64,000 bases of DNA from Cadophora sp. MPI-SDFR-AT-0126 (lineage: Eukaryota > Ascomycota > Leotiomycetes > Helotiales > Ploettnerulaceae). The notes beneath the pieces were generated by a model, which did no database searches, had not been told where the DNA came from, and saw only the letters and a list, made by a program, of their open reading frames with translations. The position numbers were made by a program, and so were the translations under genes. How positions within the stretch are numbered: position 1 is the first letter of the stretch; every line of letters starts with the position of its first letter. Shown here in pieces: positions 37,971 to 49,390 of the stretch. The stretch is from positions 62,001 to 126,000 of the forward strand of contig JAGMVK010000001.1 of NCBI GenBank assembly GCA_020747065.1. The letters run 5' to 3'.

Positions 37971-39954
37971 ATGAGCAAACGTCACATCGTAGTCTTCTCC
38001 GGTGGGTCAGCGGCCAACAACCTCGTCGATGTATTCGGCAAGGTAGCAGAGGATAAAGGCTGTTCGTTGAGCTAGTAAGTTGCTTTGTTGCTTTAAGAGA
38101 GAATACGGATGGAGCAGGTATGATATAGAAGAGTGCTGATGCGATAATTTGGAAGTATAATTCCTATTTCTGATAATGGGGGTTCGTCAAGCGAGTTGAT
38201 CCGGGTCTTTGGTGGACCAGGGATTGGTGATGTGAGGAGTGAGTCAGATATTTCTTCATGTTTCTGATGAGAGGTGATGTTTGAAAAGAAGGCTGCAATG
38301 GTGTAGTGGTTTCGATGTTGGACCTTGCCTTTAGTGACTTCGAGTCTAGAATTATTTGATATCACGTGCATCAACTGACCTCCATCTTCAGGTCGGCTCG
38401 TCAGACTCATCCCAGAAGATCCTTCCTCTCCAGAGACGACAGCTATCAAGGCACTATTTAACCACAGACTCTCGCCAGACTCGCCACTTGCTCGTATAGA
38501 ATGGCTCGACATCGTTGAATCCAGACATGTGCTCTGGACATCTATCTCTTCTGAGAAGCGAGAGTAAGATCATATCTTCTTTACATTTCCTAAGTTTTCC
38601 TCAAACGTCTTGGGTGCAATTCTCATGGGAGTGTCTTTCCAATATAGTAAGCTGTCTAAGTAAATACTAACCTCACCGACTCAGACTCATCCGCTCTCTC
38701 TTCAACACCATTAACCTCGAAATCGTAAAACGCCTCCGACCCACCTCATCCTTCAACTTCCAATCCGCCTCTGTAGGAAACCTCTTTCTCACCGGGGCCC
38801 GCCTTTTTACTGGTAGCTTCGAGTCCGCCATCTACCTCCTCGGAGCTATAACCGGCGTCCCGGCAAACATAAACGTCATTCCCGCCATAAACAGCAATTT
38901 CTCACACCATATCTCAGCAGGTCTGGAAGACGGAACACAGATCACTGGCCAGAATGCAATCTCACATCCATCTGCCCCATCTGCGCCACCGCCTATACCG
39001 ACACCGTTCCCAGGTGGTACGAGGATCGGGACGCCTATGTTGTCGGAAACTGGCAGTGAGCAAGAGAGTGAAATAAATCCTCGTCAGGCAAGCGAGATGC
39101 CCCCACAACACCAACAAGAGGACAATATCATATCCATAAGTCCTAAAACCCTCTCCACTCACGCCCTCTCCCTCTCATCCCACGACACATTCGAAGCCGA
39201 AGACGCCAACCTCCCCGGTTCCCTCCCCACGCTCCGCACGCAAAACATCCACTTCGCCAAATCCCACACCGAAGACCTCCCCTCGCGCATCTCGCGCATC
39301 TGGTACATCAACCCCTACGGCCAAGAGATCCGGCCAGCTGCGAACCCGAAAGTGCTGAGCAGTATCGAGGAGGCGAGCGCGGTGGTGTATTCGATCGGCA
39401 GTCTGTGGACGAGTATAGTGCCGTGTCTGGTGTTGCGGGATGTTGGGGCGAGGATCAGAGGTGGCGTGAAGTACAAGATACTCGTGCTTAATGGATCGCT
39501 TGATCGGGAGACGAGAGCGGTGGGTATGGAGTTCACGGCTAAGGACTTTGTTGGGGCGATTGCGGATGCTTGTGCTTCGAGCTCTGGGGCTGGATATACA
39601 TCTGGATCTGGACCTGGCGGCCGGAGCCAAGGCTGGCAATATACAAGTGGGAAAGTACCAACTGTGGTTGACAGCAAAGGAAATGTAAGCGAGGAGAACT
39701 GGAAGGATTATGTGAGCCATGTTATCCATTTACAAGGCGAGGGGACGCCGAGAGTCGAGAAGGAGGAGTTGGGACGGTTGGGGATTGAGTGTGTGAGGAT
39801 CTATGGGAGGAAGAACGAGGGTGAAAGTGGAGGGATGGTTTATGATGGGACGGCTCTTGGTCAGGCGTTGGAGGCTATTATTGGGGGTGCGAAAAAGGCG
39901 CAGGGGGTCAGTCGGAGGAATACTTTGGGGGTGCCGAATTCATTGAGTGGGTAG
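37971..39954 (+). CDS. YvcK/CofD-like protein (UPF0052 family)
   Basis: Four exons (37971-38074, 38156-38238, 38392-38563, 38685-39954) join in phase to 542 residues. The start MSKRHIVVFSGGSAANNLVD has the Gly-rich nucleotide-binding loop of the family. Exon 2 supplies ISDNGGSSSELIRVFGGPG and GDVR, very like the DDGGSSGRLR...GDIR signature of bacterial YvcK. Exon 4 has SVGNLFLTGARLFTGSFESA and later SHHISAGLEDGTQITGQ, again YvcK-like. A low-complexity insert (Pro/Ser/Glu-rich, about residues 220-290) splits the domain. The C-terminal part is SSIEEASAVVYSIGSLWTSI, followed by a variable Gly-rich loop. Bacterial YvcK binds UDP-sugars and CofD makes the F420 side chain; which activity, if either, the fungal protein has is unknown. 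No signal peptide. Confidence 0.82.
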
Positions 39955-40421
39955 TGGAAGTGTGGAAGTGGAAAGTCAAATACCTCAACAAGATTATGGT
40001 GATAGATCTGCTCGAAAGTGTTCACAAAAGATAACCAAGTGATTTTGTATTTTGGAGACCGTGAAACCTTTTCATGTCGAAGATAACGCATCGATGAGTA
40101 TGTACACTGTATGAATGTACACTGTTTTCTTAGTCGACTGTGGCGGTCCAACGGCCTCAGCGGTGAGAAGAGCCATGGCCACAGCTCATTCCCAAGCTCA
40201 TCTGAAGTCAACCTTCATGCAAATGCAAAATATATGTGCCGTCGTAACCTCAACCCTTTGAAATCCTCCATGTCCATCATGAACGCCACCAATGTAATCT
40301 TCACATTGGGATAATGCCCTTGCCCATAACGCCAGTTGATGGTATACCTGTACACCTGTTCCATTCCCATCCCAACCATGCTCCGTGATGCCAATAATAT
40401 CGCGAGTATTTAGCCCGTAGA
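39955..40421. other. Convergent 3' intergenic region
   Basis: 467 bp between two convergent stop codons (YvcK-like and RING gene). No gene seen. It must contain both terminators. Confidence 0.55.
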
Positions 40422-41581
40422 CTAGTTCCGAACTGCTTGCTTTCCTTTTTTCTTCGCCGTCATAAACTTCATCTCCAGGGGAAAGACGCCGTTCTTTGGT
40501 TGCTTTCCTCCTACTTTCTTAGCGGCGATGTTGGATCTACACACTGGGCAGCACTTCTTGTCACCAGCGTGCAAAGCCTGGTGGAGACATTCAGAGCAGA
40601 AAAGATGACCTGGAGAATTAGTTTATCCATATGACCTCTCGGAGACAAGCACATACCACAATATGTTACCGTCAGATCAGTTGGTTGGTCCATGCAAATG
40701 ATGCACTGGAACTCAGCCAGCTTGACTGGTTTGGTTGCCTCTTCCTGGTTTTGCCTCTTGATCATATCCGCCTGTTCCTTCGCCATCCGTTCATCATAGT
40801 CCTTCTTATCCTCAACATCGACCAGATCTATTGTGTGCACTTCGGACATCTCCTCCTTTTTCGTACCTGCTGCTGAGTTTGGGCGCGAGGTTTTCGAGGA
40901 ACCACTTTTGGCAATCTTGCTTGCTCTTCCTGGTCCAGGTGTTGGAGCCTTGCGTTTCCTCGAAGAAGGAGCCATGGCCGCGGGTGAAGACTCAGTGAGG
41001 TCGACAAAGGAAGACTGCCTTGTAGAATGCGATGGTATGTCTCCAGGTGGTGGTGATAAATCAATAAAATCTAGGTCCTCAAAGGGATCTGGTGATTCAG
41101 AACCTGCGAGTCTGTATTGCGATACGGGGCGCGGGGTCCGTCGTCGCTGTTGGTTCGAAGGTGGCGGATCTTGGTGGTTCGCTTGGGAACTTCGAGAATG
41201 AGGTCGTGAGTTTGTGGTTCCGTCCCCTGCTGTATTTCTCGAGCGACTGGCGAGAAAAGAATTGGGAGATTGTATACGAGGTAGGGCGTCGAAATACTGG
41301 GAGTTGTTGAAGGAAGGGAGTTCGTTGTAGTTGTTGTCAGGGTTTATTGGTGGAAGGGTCAGGGAATCGTAACCGCTGCCTGACGTGGACGCGCTCCATG
41401 GTGAAGGCTCATCTTCTGCCTGGTCCGAGCCGAACAGAGCAAAAGGTGAGTTCGAGTTTGAATGTTGCTGGTGATGTTCATTCGACGACGATTGTGAATT
41501 GTGACCTGCAGGGCTCCCTTCGGCTGAGGATTCATTCAAGGACTCGGGGACGGCATATCGTCCAAAGAGGTTGAAGGACAT
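40422..41581 (-). CDS. RING-finger protein with SUMO-interaction-like motifs (candidate Slx8/STUbL)
   Basis: Two exons (41581-40657 and 40609-40422) give 370 residues. A C3HC4 RING is split by the intron: C293-I-I-C296, C308, H310, C313-S-E-C316 and C329-P-V-C332. The first ~280 residues are disordered, Ser/Gln/Pro-rich, with a basic patch (SSRKRKAP). They contain three hydrophobic-acidic motifs typical of SUMO-interaction sites: FIDLS 172-176, FVDLT 192-196 and IDLVDVED 251-258. N-terminal SIMs plus a C-terminal RING is the plan of SUMO-targeted ubiquitin ligases such as Slx8/RNF4, so I infer a nuclear E3 acting on sumoylated proteins. The start at 41581 is the first ATG in frame. It is divergent from the polymerase gamma gene across 642 bp. 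Confidence 0.8.
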
Positions 41582-42223
41582 GCCTTTCTGAACTGGCGCG
41601 GGGATTGGCGAATGCGCTCGATCGATGGTTGTCACAAAGGATTCGCCTTGTAGGCTCCCAATATACAATACTGGCGAAGGAGACAAAAAGAAAGAGAAGA
41701 CAGGAGAGACGGGAAAGAGAGAGAGACAGAACTAGACAAGACGAGCGGCCGAAGGTAATGTGAAGTGAAGCGAAGCGATATTATTACATATTACATATCG
41801 CCTCCCCCATGACGGATGGCAGCCGTCGCTCGCGCAACACCACCACGGCGCTTGCCCTGTATGGTCTGGTGTGGTCTGGTCTGGTCTGGTTCTGGCCCGT
41901 CTTTTGCTGTCTGTGTGCTGCAGCGGCGACTTCATTCCGTCCATACTCCTGTCCTGGTGTGGTGTGGTTGTTGATGGGTGGATGACCTTATCGATTACAG
42001 GACAGGGTTGAACAGGGTTGGACAGGGTAGGACAGGGTAGGACAGGCCTGCGCTTTTAGCCCCTGCTGCTAAATTTCAATGCATTACTCCTCATTCGCCA
42101 TCATTCGCGATACTTGCACTTGCACTTGCATCTCACGATATCCTCGCGCTCTCGAAGTTTGCCATTGCAGGGAACCTTAAACACTATCGCCATGCTCTAA
42201 TAACTTCGGCCATCATCCAGAGT
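41582..42223. promoter_or_regulatory. Divergent promoter region between RING gene and polymerase gamma gene
   Basis: 642 bp separate two divergent start codons. It contains GGTCTGGTCT-type runs (about 41860-41900), GTGGTGTGG runs (41956-41970) and a ~10-bp GGACAGGGTA-type array (41999-42046). No ORF is supportable. Confidence 0.6.
41999..42046. repeat. Imperfect 10-bp tandem repeat
   Basis: Units of the form GGACAGGGTT, AACAGGGTTG, GGACAGGGTA and GGACAGGGTA follow each other directly (10-bp period), ending in GGACAGGCC. It lies about 180 bp upstream of the polymerase gamma start codon. Confidence 0.85.
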
Positions 42224-45200
42224 ATGCTACTTCCAATACGTGCTGGTCGTTCGAGCAGGCCATGCGCAAGCTTTGTGAAGCTTGCAAAGCATCGCGCACA
42301 TCGTCCACAAGGGAGAGCGAGCATTGGGGTACAATGTAGTCAGTACGCGACAGAGGCGGCCAGGCCGGAGGAGAAGGATGCCACGGGGCCAGGATCTCTT
42401 TCGAGTAAGATTTGTTGTCGTTCGAAAATCTATTACTGTCCTTAACATATCCTAGAACCGTCAAACGCACGGTACAATGAAATAGGGGTCCAGCAAGTCA
42501 GCAGCCATGTTTATTCACAAATCTTCCCAGAAAACATTGCGCCTCCGCCCAAGGAACTTGTAGAGCTTTCGAGGGACCATCTACGGCGGCATGAATTGCT
42601 GGGGAAGAACACAGACAACCCGCCACCCATTGCTTTTGATCTCCCAGAGCTCCAAGGCAGCACCCTCGATGAGCACTTCTACAAGCTTGGTATGGATGCT
42701 GCGGAACCATATCTTTCGAAGGCGAGGCAATTCTCAAGATCAAATGGTCCACCGAAGCCGAGAAAATGGGTCCGGAGAAGCGGTTGGACAAAATACTATC
42801 CCGATGGAAGAACGGAGGCTGCGGATGCGCCGCAAGAGGATATGCTGTGTTTTGATACGGAAGTAATGTGGAAGGAGAGCTCTTTTGCGGTAATGGCTTG
42901 TGCTGTTAGTCCTACGAATTGGTATGCGTGGCTGTCTCCATGGCTGCTGGGAGAATCAGAAAACGATCGCCACCTTATCCCTTTGGGAGACCCCACACAA
43001 CCTCGGATCATCGTGGGCCATAATATTGGCTATGATCGCGCCCGGATAGCGGAAGAATACGACATCAAGCAATCAAAGAACAATTTCCTGGATACCATGT
43101 CGCTTCATGTGGCTGTGAATGGGATGTGTTCCCGCCAAAGGCCAACATGGATGAAGCATAGGAAGAACCGGGAGCTGAGGGATAAGATTGCTGGGGAGAC
43201 CGATAACGCGGAGTTGGCAACCTTACTTGGAAACAAAGCATTGACCGAAGAGGAGGAGGAACTATGGGTTGGGAGAAGTTCGGTCAATTCATTACGGGAC
43301 GTGGCAAAGTTCCACCTGGACATTTCAATTGACAAAGCGCAAAGAGACGCGTTTGGAGAACTGGACCGGGAAGGAATACGGGGAAAACTGGACGAATTGC
43401 TGGACTACTGCGCGGCTGATGTCGATGTTACACATAAAGTGTACAGGATTGTCTTTCAAAACTTCCTGGAGACTTGCCCACATCCCGTGAGCTTTGCTGC
43501 TCTACGGCATCTGTCTTCTGTTATTCTTCCCGTTGACAAGTCATGGGAGTCTTACATCGCAAATGCCGAAGCAACATATCATAAGCTGTCCGATGCAGTA
43601 CAGGAGAGGCTGATTGGTCTCACTGAAAAAGCCCTCGAGATCAAAGACAATGCTGAAAAGTGGAGTAACGATCCCTGGCTTCGACAATTGGACTGGTCAG
43701 GACAGGAGATTAAGATGGTCAAAGGAAAAAGGAAGAACGATCCTCCTCGTCCGGCTGCTCGTCAGAAGATGCCAGGAATGCCGCAGTGGTACAAAGACCT
43801 TTTCGTCAAAAAGGATGGACCCATTGGTCTTTCAGTTCGAACTCGCATTGCCCCTCTGCTGTTGCGCTTAGCATGGGATGGGAATCCTCTGTTTTGGTCA
43901 GACAAGTATGGGTGGACTTTCAGAGTACCTGTCACAGACGCCCACAAGTACACACAATCACAAATGCAAGAATGCATTGGATTCGACGAGAAAGATATAG
44001 CGTTGCGAGATGACCACTCCGGCACTTATTTTAAACTACCTCACAAGGATGGACCTACTGCACGTTGTGCGAACCCAATGGCGAAGAGCTACATGCCGTA
44101 TTTCGAAAAGGGCATTCTTTCATCTGAATTTGCTTATGCGAAAGAGGCACTGGAAATGAATGCTTCTTGTTCGTATTGGATCAGTGCAAGGGACAGAATC
44201 ATGTCACAAATGGTGGTGTACGAGAGTGATGGCGCAAAGGGGACTGATCAGGGAGCATCAAATTCGGAGACTGGTTACATCCTACCCCAGGTTATTCCGA
44301 TGGGAACAGTCACAAGACGAGCAGTCGAGAATACATGGCTTACTGCAAGTAATGCGAAGAAGAACCGAGTGGGATCCGAATTAAAATCCATGGTCAGAGC
44401 ACCTCCAGGATATTGCTTCGTAGGTGCAGATGTCGATTCTGAGGAGCTGTGGATTGCAAGTCTGGTGGGTGACGCCCAGTTCAAACTGCATGGGGGAAAT
44501 GCCGTCGGATTCATGACTCTGGAGGGCACCAAGGCAGCTGGAACAGATTTACATTCAAGGACAGCCGGCATTCTAGGCATCACTCGAAACGATGCGAAAG
44601 TCTTCAACTATGGACGTATTTATGGCGCAGGTTTGAAATTCGCCTCGACATTACTTCGCCAATTCAATCCGAGTTTGTCAGAGTCTGAGACGGCTAAGGT
44701 TGCCTCTAATCTGTACAAGGCTACGAAAGGTACGAAGACAAATCGAAAGGCACTTCACAAGAAGCCATTCTGGCGTGGAGGGACTGAGAGCTTTGTTTTC
44801 AATAAACTTGAAGAATTCGCCGAACAAGAGCGACCTCGCACACCCGTTCTTGGTGCTGGTATTACTGAAGCCTTAATGAGTCGATTTGTCAATCAAGGAG
44901 GATTCATGACATCGAGGATCAACTGGGCTATTCAATCATCTGGTGTGGATTATCTTCACCTTGTGATTATTTCGATGGACTACCTCATCCGCCGATTTAA
45001 CATCGATGCACGGCTTGCAATCACCGTCCACGACGAAATTCGGTACATTGTCAGCGAGAAAGACAAGTACAGAGCTGCGATGGCACTCCAAGTCTCGAAT
45101 GTCTGGACCCGCTCAATGTTTTCCCAGCAGGTTGGCATCAATGATCTACCGCAAGCCTGCGCCTACTTCTCAGCTGTCGACATTGATCACGTGCTTCGCA

Positions 45201-45703
45201 AGGAGGTCGACATGGACTGCATCACTCCCTCTAATCACGAGAAAATTCCTCATGGGGAATCAATCGACATCACAACTCTGCTTACAAAGCCATCCTCATT
45301 CCTTGATCCAGCTATCATCCCCACAGATCCACCAAATGTGGCATCGATTCCATACACACATCGAGTCCCAGTCATGGAAACATTGTCCTCAAATACTGAT
45401 ATCAATTTCCTGAAGGCTCAAATCACAGCCGACGACAAGGAACTGCGCGACATTCTCAAATACCAGCGCAAAGCTTCCGAAGTCGAGACACCGCCGAAGA
45501 AGAGAGCGGTGAAGACGCGGAATATCCTCCCGTATCAAGCACATGCTCATTTAATCGAAGACACCAAATCAGTCTCTGACCTTCTCGGAAACGATTTTCG
45601 CAGCTCCTTCCAGAATAGTGGATACCAAAATAGTGGCGGGAAGAAGAGCTGGGGATGGGACAGACCATCACCTTTCAGAACTCGACCCACCCCGCGGTGG
45701 TGA
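42224..45703 (+). CDS. MIP1: Mitochondrial DNA polymerase gamma (Mip1), family A
   Basis: Two exons (42224-42404 and 42456-45703) encode 1142 residues. The first exon is a basic, Ser/Arg-rich mitochondrial presequence (MLLPIRAGRSSRPCASFVKL). The 3'-5' exonuclease domain has FDTEVMW (Exo I, D194/E196), IVGHNIGYDRARI (Exo II) and DYCAADVDVTHKVY (Exo III). The polymerase domain has motif A DVDSEELWIASL near residue 719, motif B RNDAKVFNYGRIYGAG near 770 and motif C ITVHDEIR near 919, which holds the second catalytic Asp. All catalytic residues look intact. By family it replicates mitochondrial DNA. The C-terminal extension (EVETPPKKRAVKTRN and a Ser/Gly-rich end) is of the fungal type. Its 3' end converges on the MFS gene. 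Confidence 0.95.
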
Positions 45704-46590
45704 TCCTGCCTTCACCTTTACGAACTCCTTTCCTTTGTTTGAACTGTGATGTTCGCAGGTATGAGGGACGATACACGGCCGGCTCTCTGTACGTTCTTGT
45801 TACTACTGCTGTATTGTACGATGCTTTGTGTGGGCCAGGTTCTGGCATCCTTTTGAAAGACAGGCGGAAAGGATAGTTGCGTTTGTTTTGATTGGGGAGT
45901 TTCGAAGCGAAGCATGGGACGGCGCTGGTGGATGCTTGTGTATTTTATGTGCAACAGATGTATGGATACTTAGCTTTTGATACGATAGCGAAGAAATGGA
46001 ATATAATTCAAGTCTCAGCCCTCCATCAGCGTGCAAAAAGTTCCTACAAAAGTGGCATTAAACCAGGAAGATTTCAATATCACAGCTCATTCTTTCTTGT
46101 TGTCTTAACTCTTGATTCGATGCTCAACTCTGATTCGATACTTTACTCTTCCTCTCCTCGTCGGTATTTGCTGGATAATCCTTGTTTGCGTTGCCGCTGT
46201 TGAATTGATTCTCCATCTTGCGTGCCTCTTTGCTAAGCCAGGTAGCGAACTGGGAATACATAAAGCAATTCGTCTGTCCTCCACGCTAGTTCGAGAATAT
46301 CAACAGCTTTCGCTTAAAGAAACCAGCGATGTGCAACAAAAGGAAAAATCTTTACAGCGGTCGCTAGGCGGCCTTGGCATCGGAGGGAAAACTTGATTGG
46401 CTTGACTTTCTATTGATGAACTGATGACTGATGTCCTGCATTTCATCTTGAACCTCTCAAAGTCCCCATGTCAGTGCAAACAACATTATTTTCGGTCTGG
46501 AAACGCCAGAAGCGCAATCAACGTAATCTCCCTGATTAAATTAAAGATGTCCTCATTCCGCCCCAGGACCCAGTCCTCAGGACTCAGGAC
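45704..46590. other. Convergent intergenic region
   Basis: 887 bp between the 3' ends of the polymerase gamma and MFS genes. Short ORFs only, no domain seen. It must contain both terminators. Confidence 0.55.
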
Positions 46591-48491
46591 TTAATTTGCC
46601 CATCTCGCGCAAAACATCCTCAACTTCTTCCCCCACACAAAAACTGCCACGCCCATCATCGCAAATACCCCTGTAATCCCCGTATAGATCCCAAACAGTT
46701 TCAAGAACCCAACATTGTCAACATATGTCACCGTATTCCTCGATACACCAAAACTGATCAACCCTCTACAAACACAAATAACCACACAAATGGGTCCTGC
46801 TCGCTGCGGATGAGCATCAAGCAAGTACGTCAACCCAACCGTATTACACGCGAACAACACAAGCAGGATAACATCTTGCGGGAACACAATTGCCAGCCAG
46901 TGATATCTAAACGGATTGTGCGCACCAACCCCGTACACAATCAACAGCACCATGCACAGCACTAGCGGAAACACCAACGTCAACAACCTAAACTCCGGCT
47001 CGTGAACTCCCCCATTCCTCCTGGCCATCCACACCACGCTTCGATCTGCGAACCACCCCAGCAGCGGGATCGCTATAAACGCCACGGGAAACTGCCCGAC
47101 TTGCGTGAGCGAGACGGACGTCTCGGGCCAATTGTAGGGTGGAGCGACGAGGATGGGCCCATAGGTTATTATGATGGAGATATCGAAGCCGGCTAACACG
47201 CCGTTCATGAGTGCGATCCAGGCTACGTGAGGAAAAGCGAGGAGCTGGACGGCCTGTTTGAGGGTGCGCAGTACGCAGGACCAGTCTGGTTTCATGACGA
47301 AGACGCGGAGGTCGGAGGAGAAGGTGCGAGGTGGATAGTTCGCTAGATCGATGGCCGGGCGGGTTTCTTCTGTAATTTTGTCCATGCTGCTGCTGCTGGT
47401 AACACTGGTATTCTGTTCCGTGTCGCGGAGGTCTTCTCGGGTACTGGAGAGCGAGTCTTTCGCTCCCCACGCTTCGGCTGGGCGGTCGTAGTACGTCTCT
47501 GGTACGAAGACGATGCCGAGGAGGAGAGAGGCACCGGCCATGGCTGCGATAAGACTATACCAGGAGCGCCAACCGAAGTCGCGAGTCATGTATGATGAGC
47601 CCATGACGAGAGCGGATTGGATCAGGGTCTGTGACGATGACCAGACTTGGTAGGCACGAGCACGTTGATGGAGGAAGAAGATATCCTTAGGATTGTTTAA
47701 TTAGGTTTGCATTTACATCGAAAGAATGGATAGGAATGTCAGAAAGACTTATACACACCTGTATAATCAGCGGAACCGTGGCCTCACTCTGCGCCGCCGC
47801 AAACGCGACAATACACCTCGCAGCAAAATGCCACTCGAACGACTTACTCGTCGCACACAGAATCAAGCCAATCAGCAGCACGAGGTTCGAAGCCAGATAC
47901 ACCGGTCGCCGTCCGATGCTGAGGACTAGAGGCATTGACAAGATGTTGCCGAGACCGACGAGGAGAGACGGGTAGGTGATGAGGCCGCTGATGCGCTGCA
48001 TGGAGATTCCTTCATCTGTGTAGTCTGGGATGAAGAAGACGAGGAGGGCGCCGAGGGAGTTGATGGCACAGAGGCCGGTGATGGAGTCTGGAAGTTGGAT
48101 GTCAGGTTTTTGAATTGTGGATTGGTATATTTCATCCCGTGGAAATATAGGAAGGGGAAGGAGGTGGGGACGTACAGAATGTGATGAGCCCGAGCATGAG
48201 GAGCTTTTGCCATTTTGCAATGTTCAGTGGATCTGTAAAGTGTGTCAGTCAGCATCCTTCGATATTCGGTCGGGAAAGGTCAAAACAATACGTACCGCTG
48301 GGATCAGCTGTGGGCTGAGGAATAAGCACAACTTCCTGCTTTGGACCTTTCCTGGTAGTCAACTTGATGGTGCCACTGAACAATCCATTTTGCGAAGACG
48401 TTTCAGTTTCATCCACGATAGTATCTCCCTTTGTCGGGGAACTAGGATGAATATCAGTAGCGAGCTTCTCTGGATCAGGCTGATCTGCCAT
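46591..48491 (-). CDS. Major facilitator superfamily transporter, drug/metabolite-type
   Basis: Four exons (48491-48296, 48232-48176, 48087-47759, 47685-46591) give 558 residues. A polar N-terminal tail of about 65 residues leads into DPLNIAKWQKLL, the usual entry to fungal DHA-type MFS proteins, and then about twelve hydrophobic segments. The loop between helices 2 and 3 carries SIGRRPVYLAS, equivalent to MFS motif A. A charged cytoplasmic loop (about residues 265-330, DTEQNTSVTSSSSMDK) separates the two halves. It should move a small molecule across the plasma membrane; neither substrate nor direction can be read. Candidate small and hypothetical genes lie upstream on the same strand. Confidence 0.88.
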
Positions 48492-48624
48492 TTTGAGAAT
48501 CCGAAGTATTCACTGTTTTTCAAGACCACTCCACAAATGCTTATCAGAATACGAGAAGGTACTCAAATACCCAGAGTCAACAACTATTTTAGAAAGTGGA
48601 GTAGCGGTCAGTGGGGAATTTATC

Positions 48625-48938
48625 TTATAATCCCCCCGAATGAAAAGAAACTTTCCCATCTCCGTCGATCTGCAAAAGTCAATACTGCATCCACGCAATC
48701 ACACCACCTCGCTTGCCCAAAGTTGTCCAAAACACCACTCACACCCATCACCTCGCCTCACATATCTTCAAAAAAGCTACTCACTCACTGCCGACACGCG
48801 GAAAGTTTTGTCATTCTTGGAACTTATGCCCGCGATCACGGGGGTGCGGGCGAGGGTCTTGGCATGCATATCTCCGATGGTCGTGATGGGAACGTCCAAT
48901 TGTAGAGTTTGGACTTCGCTTGTCGCGGGTGATCCCAT
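48625..48938 (-). CDS. Possible small protein of 64 residues, two exons
   Basis: Exon 48938-48789 (50 codons) begins with ATG and reads MGSPATSEVQTLQLDVPITT, continuing TIGDMHAKTLARTPVIAG. It is followed by donor GTGAGT. Exon 48669-48625 begins after TTTTGCAG and ends IDGDGKVSFHSGGL-stop. Both junctions are canonical and the phase is preserved, and the composition is protein-like. There is no signal peptide or membrane segment. I do not recognise the family. It lies on the same strand as the MFS gene, 133 bp upstream of its start codon, so it could also be chance sequence in the MFS promoter region. Confidence 0.35.
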
Positions 48939-49390
48939 GGTTACCTTGCTAGTGGTGATGCACGCGAGTAAGTGGCGTACATTGAAAAAGGAATATTGTG
49001 TGCAGCTACATGCACCGGGAATAATGGATGGTTGTTGGCAGTCGAGGTTATCAAGGTCTGGAATTCGTTTTGGCTGGTAGTATAGAAATATACTTTCTGC
49101 CGGCTCTCAGCTCGGATTTGTTTACCCAATGGTAGTGTATTTAGAGCAGCCCAAAAAGATGCATTTGAAAACTTACTGTACGTTAGTGTGGGTAGAGCTG
49201 GGAGTCTCCCTACCACCTGATGTCTTGTCTTCCTGGAAGATGGTCGTATTGTCAAATAGGTGCATACGGACTTCAGTAGTATCTACTGGTGCCATATACT
49301 TGATATAGCAATGAGAACAGGAGAAGATCTCCGAGATTCTAGACCAGGTCACTTAATACAATGCTCATTGTGTGACTGCTCCCCTCGATT
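48939..49390. other. Intergenic region, no gene seen
   Basis: 452 bp between the candidate small gene and the hypothetical gene to its right, both on the - strand. Nothing recognised. Confidence 0.45.

Noticed and set aside
38299..38346. Functional tRNA gene
   Set aside because: A-box and near B-box are present but acceptor, anticodon and T stems do not pair; recorded as a finding only.
39175..39729. 184-codon - strand ORF
   Set aside because: Antisense to the well-supported last exon of the YvcK-like gene, with no domain.
41582..41686. Longer N-terminus of the RING protein starting at 41686
   Set aside because: The codon there is TTG, not ATG, and the first in-frame ATG is at 41581.
46988..47470. 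160-codon - strand ORF inside the MFS gene
   Set aside because: It is in another frame of the same strand as the MFS exon with its membrane segments; Arg/Ser-rich shadow sequence.
48117..48905. 262-codon + strand ORF
   Set aside because: It runs antisense across MFS exons 1 and 2, their introns and the candidate small gene, has no domain, and its composition follows from the opposite-strand genes.
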